A stretch of 25,000 nucleotides of DNA, taken from the NCBI GenBank assembly GCA_036244855.1, contig BQKZ01005983.1, positions 9,261-34,260 on the forward strand, read 5' to 3'. The stretch comes from Temnopleurus reevesii. Its lineage: Eukaryota > Echinodermata > Echinoidea > Temnopleuroida > Temnopleuridae. Shown here piece after piece: positions 8,592 to 19,470 of this stretch (positions are counted from its first letter, which is position 1; each line of letters begins with the position of its first letter). Under the pieces are notes generated by a model, which was given only the letters and a program-made list of their open reading frames with translations, ran no database searches and was not told the DNA's origin. The translations under genes and the position numbers were made by a program.

Positions 8592-10306
8592 TAAGAAATT
8601 TCAAGGCGCCAACACAATTGTCGTTATAGTCAACGAATGTAAATGTATAACTTACGTAGGGGAAGTCCGGGCGATGATTTCATCGAAATTTCATTTAGAT
8701 TTAAAAATATGTGATCATTTTATCTGTTTCCCCTATTAAAGCACATTGAAAGTTGGAAAAAAATTCGTGCGAATGTGTACGAGTTATGTCTAATGCAATT
8801 CACTCCCCTATATGACGCCAGAGTTCCAGTACTCTGGAGCGTGCGACTACACCATGGCGGTCGGCACAGCGAGGTGCATCGCATATTTTGTATTCTTTTG
8901 GCCCATTTGACAGTATTTTGGATGATGTAAATTCATGCTTCCTAACGTCTATTTTTACGTTTTAATCGATTGGAAAGGGAAGCACGTACCAGCAGTTGTT
9001 AAAGATAAAATTCGCGCATGCTCAGAGGAACCACAATGACAACGTCTTAGAATAATACGATCGCGAGAAGTATTTATACTGAAAATTACCATTACCAAAA
9101 TAGAGTTTTAAACAGCTGGATGAAAGTGGAATTGATGACGATCCTTATGGGAAGGCGCCCCACTAATGTTGAATCTGCAAAAATCGTTTGCAGCTCCATA
9201 CTGCTTACGTTAGACATAAGGAGGTTAATTATAATGCATGTTGTACTCATAATAGTCACATTCCACATTGTCGTTTCATTATATCTTATTTTAGTATTTT
9301 AGTAATGTTATATGTTAAATGCAATATGTTCATGCTTTCTGTATGGCAAACATTATAATATCTATTCTTAAGATGTAGAGCGAAATCTAAGGACACTAAT
9401 TTCTCTTAGCTACATTTAATTAGTGAAGTTCAATATAAATATGTCTCTATTTCTTGTAACTATCAAATTCTATATCTTAAACGTTTATAAACGATCAGTC
9501 TGATATGAAAAGCAGTTTGATTTCGTTGAGTATGTCCAACTTTTTATGTGTGTGGGTGTGTTATTTTTTTAGTGTTTGTGGATGTGTGAGTGTACCCCAT
9601 ATTATGTACCCCACATATAATTTACCGTCATATTAAGGATAAAAACATTTTAAACTGAGATTCTTAATTACCTCGACCTCCATCAATTCAATTCATTTCA
9701 ATTTGATTTATTCATTCTGCCTTAAAGATGAAAATAAACTAAAATAAGCATAACATTTTCTTTCTTACTTCCTCTTTATAACTCCCTATATATTCCCACA
9801 TTTTCCCCTTTTCTTGTGTCAATTAATGTATATTCTACGAACATCATGCAATCACCACCCCACAATCAAAGTCATAAATGCACATTTTAATCATATGCAT
9901 TGATGCACACATACATCGACACACCCTTGAACGAGTGAACAATAGCCAGAAGACCTTTCCCAAGGCAACAAAAAAAAAAATGTGATTTTCATCACGATGG
10001 GAGAAAGATGGGAGAACGCCGGGATAAAATATTCTCCGGGTCGTATTGTTTCCCCAACACGGATGGCGTTTATGCACCCATGCCGAAATGAATGCTGAAA
10101 TAACAAATATTTCACAAGACAATCAACCTAGTCAATTGAGAAAGGGATGTATCATTTATTTCGGGATATTGAAAGTCACAGAACTGTGTTGGGTATGAGA
10201 TCTCTTCATGTTCCGATATTAATATGCCATGTTCTGCTTTGCAGCTTGATTTAGGGTTTGGGAGGAGGAAAGTTATTGGATAATCATTAAAAAGGATTAA
10301 TTAATT
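8592..10306. other. Intergenic region
   Basis: AT-rich sequence between the two genes. I see no coding exon with splice borders and no clear promoter element. A GT-rich patch lies at about 9545-9590, and ATTAAA at 8735-8740 could be a weak poly(A) signal for the ECI2-like gene. A possible 5' UTR acceptor for the downstream gene (ctgctttgcag) ends at 10244. Confidence 0.5.
8735..8740 (+). promoter_or_regulatory. Possible poly(A) signal ATTAAA
   Basis: First reasonable poly(A) hexamer variant downstream of the ECI2-like stop. If it is used, the transcript's 3' UTR would include the decayed exon copy. There is no other support. Confidence 0.25.
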
Positions 10307-10388
10307 ATGAAGATGGCTGACAAATTTCTCAGAGCGTTCTTCATCGTCGTAGCAACTGCAATATATGTTCAAGGACAACAGCAATATG
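10307..10388 (+). CDS. Exon 1: start codon and signal peptide
   Basis: Begins ATGAAGATGG and ends TATG before gtatgt, phase 1 out. It encodes a basic N-terminus (MKMADKFLR), a hydrophobic core (AFFIVVATAIYV) and QG before QQQY, a good signal peptide with a likely cut after QG. The ATG at 10313 (A at -3, G at +4) is an equally likely start and would remove only two residues. Confidence 0.82.
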
Positions 10389-13300
10389 GTATGTATGATA
10401 TCTATATATGTGTATTGCTTCATCATTCATAATGTTAATGTTGATGCTGTTAATACTCCGTCTATCTTTAGCATAATTATAACACTTTTCATACAAATTA
10501 TAATCAGAATTTCTTGAATCTCTGAATATTTGGAATATATCTTTAAAACATATCTTCGATTTCTCGAATTGTTCTCCATTTTAATTAGCCCCACCCCGTC
10601 ATCGTATTTGCTCTTAGTTTACCAAACCTCAAACAAAATGTTTTTGATGACCTTCCCAAATAGTGCACTGCAATGACCATTCGAGAATAATTTATAGATT
10701 ATCGAATTATAATCAAAAGTCTCGACATTTGGGGAGACTCTTTATTTCCATTTCTATCATTTTATTGCATGAACTTGGCGTGATCATTTACAAGACATTT
10801 ACAAGGCCTGTAACATATGTTTTATCAACAATCTAAAAAATGTACCCTCACAGCATACAGAGTATTGGATAAAAAATACAACCAGAAAGCTGGCCATATT
10901 CATTATATTTTCTACTTATATTTTTACTCATTGAATATCTCAATGAAAAAATAACCCGATCATCCGGGTCTTATGATCATGACACTGGTTTAATAATCCA
11001 GAGGTCACGGGTTAGAATCCCGTCCAGGTTCCCTTTTTTTCACAGCCCCGGCCGGTCAACTTATACCACACAGATGTGTGTATACCCTGTTGGTAAATAG
11101 ATAATCTAGTTAGTTTTGTGATTTCAATATTTTCTTTTGTACTTCTTCCCAAAGTCTGATAATCAGCTGTGTCTAATTTCTTGCAGAATGTTTCACCAAC
11201 CTTTGCTCATCGGGGCAAACGTGTTACGACCGTTATGGTTCCGCTGAATCGACACACGTTTGTGAATGCCAAACTGGTCAAGGCTTTGATTGCCTCCAAC
11301 CCTCACGTGAGTATTTACAGTAAAAAAAAAAGTACAATATTGCACCTTGTAACATTTGGATAAACCTCTTCGGTGCAATAAATATTACATTACTTATTTT
11401 TCTCATATAATATAATGTGCAAGATTTTACAATACAGTTTAAAATTGCGGCAGCTGTCTAGTTCTTACCCACGCCATTAGGGATCCCTCAATTCCCAACC
11501 AAACACCATACCGACTGAGCTGTTCGTTGCTTTCGATTAACCTTTGCTCATCAGACAAACCCGAATCGACACACGTGTGAGAATGCCAAACTGGTCAAGG
11601 GTTTGATATTGCCTTCAACCCTCACGTGAGTATACACAATTAGAAAACAACGCAGTATAAGCACCATGCAAGACCATGTTATTTTCAGAGAGGTGACGTT
11701 CTTCCGTTACCGACCTCATTTTTATGTTCATTTCTTAATGTTAATCTTAATACTAATTCAGATATTAAAAAAAAAATCAGTGGATATTTATGAACATTGT
11801 TCTATCCTTCCTTTTGCAAAGTTTGAAATGTTTTTCCATCACTAATTTTCTTGCAGTTCTTGGTTAAACTTTAAAAGTTTTGTCTGAACGTCCTTCCTTT
11901 ACCGTGGAACTGCTAAAATTGCTAAAATTACAAATAGTGTACAAGAAGATAATTCTTTAATCACAATCTTGTAAGTTTATGAAATGTTATTCTTTTTCCA
12001 TTATATCCTTCAAATAATGTTCAACCTTTCCGAATGTCTTTATACAGCTGCCTCAACATTTATCACGTGTTACGGACCGACCTGTCGCGACGGGATGTTC
12101 AAGTCGCCCTCGTATCCGAGCCCATACGTAGCCGACGATAAGATCCTGTACCTCCTCTATATCCCTGGGGCAACTAACATTATGTTCACCTTCAGCGCTC
12201 CCTTCGACATTGAACAGTTCAAGGATGGCTTGACCGTTGGTCCAGGACTGATGACGGATCCGAGTTTGGATCTTCGGGGAGAGGATATCCCAGAGCGTCA
12301 GGTTCATTTCTTCTCGGGTGACGGCGTACCGCAGGGTTTTGCTCTTCAAGACACAGACTCGGCTTGGCTGTATTTCTCTACGGATGTGAACGTGCAGAAA
12401 GCAGGGTTCCAGATTAAATGGTCGAGTGCAGGTGAGTGTTAAGAAATCTTTTTTTTTTTGTATTCAAACATCATGTTCACATTCAGCGCTCCCTTCGAAA
12501 TTGAACAGTTCAAGGATGGCTTGACCGTTGGTCCAGGTTTGGTGGCGGACGCCATTTTGGATCTACGAGGAGAGGATACTCCAGAACGTCAGGTCCGTTT
12601 CTTCTCGGGTGACGACGTACCGGAATGTTTTGCTCTTCACGACACGGACTCAGCTTGGTTGCATTTCTCGACAGATGTGAACGTGCAGAAAGCAGGATTC
12701 CAGATTGAATGGTCGAGTGCAGGTGGGTGTGAAAGGGGGACAGATCCCTGGAATTATCATGCTATCATTGAATGTAGAAAATTAGATGAACATTAAATTT
12801 TTGACTAATACTGACAATCCTGACAAAGTTACGAATTTCCCAAGTTTCATGATCATGATCCACGTCGCAAACGCGCTTCCTTGAGATAGGCAACTTTGGA
12901 AGAATCTGTGGTGTACTTCATTCATTGCCACAACGATAATTTCAGGGGTAGGTTTCCATTAAAAAAGGCCATCGATGGTTTATGGGATCATTTTTTTTAA
13001 TTTATAGATTCAACAATCCTATAACACGAAAAGAAGACTGGAATGTTATATCCTTGTTCTTAAATATCTTGGGCCTTATCAATATGAACAAAACTATATA
13101 CATCTTGTATATGCTTCTGAAATATATTTTATATATTGGGTCATATTAAAAACAAAGATATATTGAATTAACACGCTTCGGACACCCATAACATAAGTTG
13201 CCTATATTCATCATGATGACATCCTGTATTCCTTATAATTTTGTTCAGCCAACAGGCATCCCATATTTGTTTCGTTGGAGACATCTTGCAAATCAGTGGC

Positions 13301-16300
13301 GGTTGATAGTTTTGAAAACCTTGACAAGGTTTCCTGCGTATTTGCTGTAGAAACGATGCTCTTGTTGATGTTGGACTGGCGCTCTGAACAAGACAGATGC
13401 TTCCATTTCTTCTTGGCATATATTAACAGTGTATCTTCTCATATCTCTCATTTTAACTATTATCATACGTCCAGATCTGTCACCACCGGTCATTCTCTGC
13501 CCATCCGATATAACCGCGACGGCATCAGAGGGCTTCCAAAACGCTTCCGTCACGTGGGTCGAACCTACGACCTCCGGGCCCGTCTTCGTCCAAAGCGACT
13601 ACGACTCCGGACACCTGTTCGATGTCGGTCGTCATGCTGTGATATACACGGCGACTGATGAAGCCGGTAACGAAGGGCGCTGCTTTTTCTATGTCACCGT
13701 GGAAGGTGTGTAGTTTGTAATAATAATAATAATAATATGCAGTTTCTTATGCAGCACTAATAACCTTGGATTAAGGTCTCTAAGCGCTCTACATTTAATG
13801 CGGTATTATTACACAGACTTTGGAAATAGCAGCTTGTGAGGCGCTTATGCATTTCAAGAAATGTATTCTACCAGGTACCCATTCACCTCATCTGGGTTGA
13901 GTGCAGCACAATGTGGATACATTTCTTGCTGAAGGAAATTAACGCCATGGGTGAGACTCAAATCGCGGACCTTTGCATGAAAGGCGAGAGTCAGAACCAT
14001 TACACCATGATGCTTCCACGTAATTGTACTCTTTGAATTGTTTGAGAAAAGTAACCACAAAACGGAGCAACATACTGTCCACAATTCTTTCCTCATCATC
14101 CATCATGATGGTGATTTCTTAATTATGCTGGTTGACATTTGAGCCATCTCATAAAAACACACCGAAGTTTAAGAGACCTGATCTCGAAACCATTATTTGT
14201 GTGGACGGCGTATATGTTTTCAAACCTTGCTTTAATAATGTAAGGAATCGGAATTGTCGCATGTTAGTTCAGCTCATGTAAGACATACTAAGTTCCCACA
14301 TACGTGCTTTTAAGAAAAAAAATGTTAATAATATTCATTAAAGAATTTTTCTTGAATGACATTGACCTTTTAAGCCTCGAAATATGTTTCGTCAGTGAAT
14401 CCATGAAACGATACGGCGTACTAATAGGATACCATTTCTTAGACAACTCTGGCAAAGCAACAAGGACCAATACAATGACCTGTACCACTTACATGCAAGT
14501 TAATTGTTTTTTTTTTTCTTCAATTCGATTGAGGCAGAATGGTTTTTCGTGACTGTCAATCGTTCGTATGACGGTTCTGAAAATCAGTGATGATTTGATG
14601 GAAGCGAAGATTTAATTTAAAAGTTAATTTGAATCCATTCTTTTCTTTCCCCAAAAAAAAGCACCACTGCGTGCCACAAACACCAGCTTAGCACCCGTGA
14701 TATCAGGCTGTCCAGCTAGCCGTGATCCGGCATCGTTTAGCACCAGTCCGCTGGCGACATCCTTGGCGGTTTTCTTTGATCCACCCAACGCCACGAACCC
14801 GGCGAATGACAGCGATGTCATCACGACCATCTCGACGAATACTCCAGGAGATGTCTTCGAGCATGGCTTGCATCTGATAGTGTATACTTTCGTCAATGGG
14901 CTTGGGTTTGAGGCCGAGTGTGTCATTCCAATCCAAGTTCAAGGTAAGATCCAAAAATTGTTTGGCTAAACTCTTCCGACTGACCCTCTTAAAATGGCCC
15001 GATCTGAACTTTTTTTGCTTTTCACCAAAATTGTTTATTCTTCGCTTCATGCATGCATCATTTTATTGTTGTTGAATCATATTTTCTGTTCAAAATGATT
15101 TTTTAAATCGAATTCATAAAGTTTAGTTTCCACTCTGAGGATTTGAACAATCGTGATAATATCGTGCTTAAATTATTTTAGAATATTAAGGATTTTACCG
15201 CTTTTTATCTCCACTGATTATATCTATATAAATGTTGACAACATTTTATTTTGCTATAAAATTGTATCATTAAATGGTACAATATGTTTCGTTGTTATAC
15301 AGAGGTGGATTTTTGTGCATCGAGCCCGTGTGATCAAGTTCTGGAAATATGTCACCATGATCTTACAAGCTTCTATTGTTTTGTGATTGCAGGTAAGCTG
15401 TTTTAATGATCTCACATTATCATTCCGTGATAGGCATAATAGATATAGATTATTATCTTTATTAAATAACACAACTTATTACTTGAAAACTGAACACTGG
15501 CATGAAATTGTGCTGGAGCTAGGAAAGATATTATAACAATCCTACAAATAATGATTTGGTAAAGCATCGCCCAGGATTGTGCTTGGGAAATCTATTCATG
15601 CGGTACACACGACTATACGAACTGGTGACCGTTTCTTGCACTAAATGATAACCCGCGTCCAGACCCGTCTCAGCATGTGTTAGCGCCTAAGAACGGTTGA
15701 CCAGTCGTTCGTAGAGTCATGAGTCCCTCTACGAACGTACAACTTTATGGAACAGGGCGGTAATTCACTTAGTTACGGAAGACCATAAGAATGACTTTAC
15801 ACACGACTGGTATCGGCTCTTTTGTTGAATGATCGAGGATATGCACGTATTACACTCGCTAACATACTCAAGTCTTTCCTAAAGTCTTGCGTAACGATTT
15901 GGCGAAACACCGCCCTTGAATACAACCTTCTCAAATTCCTTACAGATGATGACACCGAACCTGAGATATCCAACTGCTCGGAAGACATCCACGCCTACGT
16001 CGGGCCTTCGGAGCTCTTTGGAACAGTTGACTGGATAGAACCTACAGCATCTGATGACTCTAGACAGGTTGACCTGGAGGTGTCTATGGCACCGGGATCT
16101 CTCTTCCCGGCCGATGGGCTACCTGTTCTTGTCTTGTATGAAGCTACGGATATGAATAATAATTCGGCCAGTTGTTCCTTCATCGTTACTGTAACTGGTA
16201 AGACAAGATGCGATTCTACTAACTGTCGTAAAGAAAGAAGAATTTTGGGTTGTTGTGTAATATTTTTTCCATACAGTTTCTTATCGTTTAACTCTGTCCA

Positions 16301-19300
16301 GGCTTTCGAGGGTGATCAAGACTCAAACGCCTATCTGTTAACGTTCTGTTTTCAGTTCCTTGATCATGTTGATTTCCAAACAGAATTCCGCGCAGTTAAG
16401 AAAGTTACCGTTTAGCACAAATGATGAGAATATTTCGGACTATAAACATGCAACTTTATTTAGTAATACTTACTAGCACAATATCTCATCTAATGTATAT
16501 CATAAAGAATGAAGTATTGTAGTTAGTAGCCGTGCAACATTTGATTCACTACATTTATCACGAAATGAAGTAGTTTTGTATTCACCACCTAGCATGGCAT
16601 TTGTGAAATAGGTGTTATCCAATTATTGATATAAAAATATTTACATGAGCCATGATGAATTCCTTGCTTTTATATCCCTACAATCTTCATTTCAAATTCC
16701 CTTTTCAATATCAATATCTTTTTATTATCAAGCCGACACTACCGGACCATACATATCCTGTCCATCAGACATCATGCTACCGGCCGATGGATCTCCCCAA
16801 TCAGTCACATGGGCAGAGGTAACCGCCAACGACCCATCGGGTCCTGTGTCAATTGTCCAGAACTATCATTCAGGGGACAGTTTCCCAACTCTGGCAACGA
16901 CTCCTGTCGTCTACGTAGCAACGGATGGACACGGAAATGTCAATATTTGTTCGTTTCTGGTCATAATTTCAGGTAGGTAAAAGTTACATACAAGTAATGC
17001 NTATACAGAGGTGGATTTTTGTGCATCGAGCCCGTGTGATCAAGTTCTGGAAATATGTCACCATGATCTTACAAGCTTCTATTGTTTTGTGATTGCAGGT
17101 AAGCTGTTTTAATGATCTCACATTATCATTCCGTGATAGGCATAATAGATATAGATTATTATCTGTATTAAATAACACAACTTATTACTTGAAAACTGAA
17201 CACTGGCATGAAATTGTGCTGGAGCTAGTAAAGATATTATAACAATCCCACAATTAATGATTTGGTAAAGCACCGCCCAGGATTGTGCTTCAGAAATCTA
17301 TTCATACGGTACACACGACTGTGCGAACTGGTGATCGTTTCTTGCACTAAATGATAACCCGCGTCCAGACCCGTCTCTGCATGTGTATGTCGCCTGAGAA
17401 AGGTTGACCAGTCGTTCGTAGAGTCGTGAGTTCCTCTACGAACGTACAACTTTATGGAACAGGGCGGTAATTCACCTAGTTACGGAAGACCATAAGAATG
17501 ACTTTACGCACGACTGGTATCGGCTCTTTTGTTGAATGATCGAGGATATGCACGTATTACACTCGCTAACATACTCCAGTCTTTCCTAAAGTCTTGCGTA
17601 ACGATTTGGCGAAACACCGCCCTTGAATACAACCTTATCAACTTCCTTACAGATGATGACACCAAACCTGAGATCTCCAACTGCCCGGAAGACATCCACG
17701 CCTACGTCGGACCTTCAGAGCTCTCAGGAGCAGTCGACTGGACAGAACCTACAGCATCTGATGACTCTAGACAGGTTGACCTGGTAGCGTCGATGGCACC
17801 GGGATCTCTCTTCCAGGCCGATGGGTTACCTGTTCTTGTTTTGTATGAAGCTACGGACATGAACAATAATTCGGCGAGCTGTTCCTTCACGGTGACTGTT
17901 ACTGGTGAGACATTACCCTTCCAATCGTTGTAAAGAAAGAAGAGTTCGGGGTTGTTGTGTAATATCTTTCCACATAGTTTCTGATCATTTAACCACTCTC
18001 AGGTTTCCTGAGGTGACCAAGACCCAAACGCTTCTCTTAGCAAATGTTTGACGTTCTGTTTTCAGTTCTTTGATTTCCAAACGGATTCCGCGCAGTTAAC
18101 AAGTTGAGAGAGTTATAGCACAAATTAAGAGAATATTACGGAATACATTCATGCAACTTTATTCAGTAATACTTGTAAAATAACATCTCATTCAATGTAT
18201 ATCGTGACGAATAACGTCTTGCAGTTGGTAGCCTACACACTAAGAAATTAGGGTACAGTTAGGGTCCAAAATCACGCAAAGTCACTAATTTGAACCCCGG
18301 CATCCCGCCGGCATCCTCATTATACCCTATGAGGTTCAAAATNTGCATATTTCATGAGATGAGAATTTTTCTGAGATGAAATGTTTTCGGCAACTAACTA
18401 GGCATGTAAGTCACAGGTGTTATCCAAGTCTTGATATGAAAATATTTATATGATCTATGATAAATACTTTGTATGTAATTATAACCTCCCTTTTAAATAT
18501 CATCATCTTGATTTTTATCTAGCCGACACCACCGGACCAAACATATCCTGTCCTTCAGACATCATGCTACCGGCCATTGGATCCTCTCAATCAGTCACAT
18601 GGACAGAGATCACAGCAAGTGACCCATCGGGCCCTGTGTCCATCGTCCAGAACTATCAATCGGGGGACAATTTCCCAACTCTGGCAACGACTGCCGTTGT
18701 CTACGTAGCAACGGACGGATACGGAAATGTCAATATTTGTTCGTTTCTGGTCATAATTTCAGGTAGGTAAAAGTTACATACAAGTAATGTAACGTTTTTA
18801 GAAAAGTAATATTTCAGAGGATTTTTGCCCATTATGCTACCAGCAGTTCAACCCTTGACGTTTGTCCAATTAGAATTTAGATAACTTTAAAGGAAAGGTT
18901 GTAAAATGCAATATAGTGTCAGCTATTCGGGACTGGCATTCTTGTTTTGTTGCTGCTGAGCAGCAGAAATATCATACGACAGACATATGCTATTTCTATA
19001 GACGTATTTGATGTTGCCAGGACCAGTTAACTTATGAAAGGCCTACACGAAAGTGATAAAAGTTCCTTCGTGATAAATGATATATGATAGCTTGAGATTT
19101 GTCTATATTATGAATATGATTCCTTTCTAATATAACATTTCAAAGTTGGTTGTAACATTGATTTGATCGAATACAAATATATGTATAAAGTAGAGATTCA
19201 ATCTGTGAATACGCAATGAGCCGATAGTTTTGATTTATTCATGTCTCTCGTAGAAGTCAGATGTATTACAAAACGAATCTTTAAATTTCCAGATGCATTT

Positions 19301-19426
19301 TCAAGTCAAAGGTGTCGCCGTCCTCGTTTACCACCCTTCGCTATGGTAAAGAATCCATTACGGGTCTCCTACGCTGCTGGAGAGATTGTGCCCATAATAT
19401 GTGACGATATCTCGGCAAAAATTCAT

Positions 19427-19470
<44 letters not shown>

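Larger units (their letters stand above)
17002..18780 (+). repeat. Second copy of the four-Cys/HYR/HYR block
   Basis: Repeats 15297-16999 in order: exon, intron with hairpin, HYR exon, intron, HYR exon and following intron start (gtaggtaaaagttacata). Similarity is near-complete at the beginning and lower further on, with length differences in the last intron. Either it is a real tandem duplication or it is two haplotypes laid end to end. Confidence 0.9.

Noticed and set aside
10985..11023. Functional tRNA gene
   Set aside because: The T-arm is good, but the D-arm region is several bases too long, the acceptor stem has two mismatches and the anticodon stem a T-T mismatch.
12458..12796. The second CUB copy as a regular coding exon
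   Set aside because: The 5' third of the domain is missing, and the only nearby acceptor joins out of frame with the preceding phase 1 exon.
13275..13658. 127-codon frame with an Arg-rich end
   Set aside because: It overlaps HYR exon 4 in another frame; the HYR frame has the domain motifs and the correct splice phases.
14624..15050. Antisense open frames over HYR exon 5
   Set aside because: They overlap a well supported exon on the other strand and have no domain of their own.
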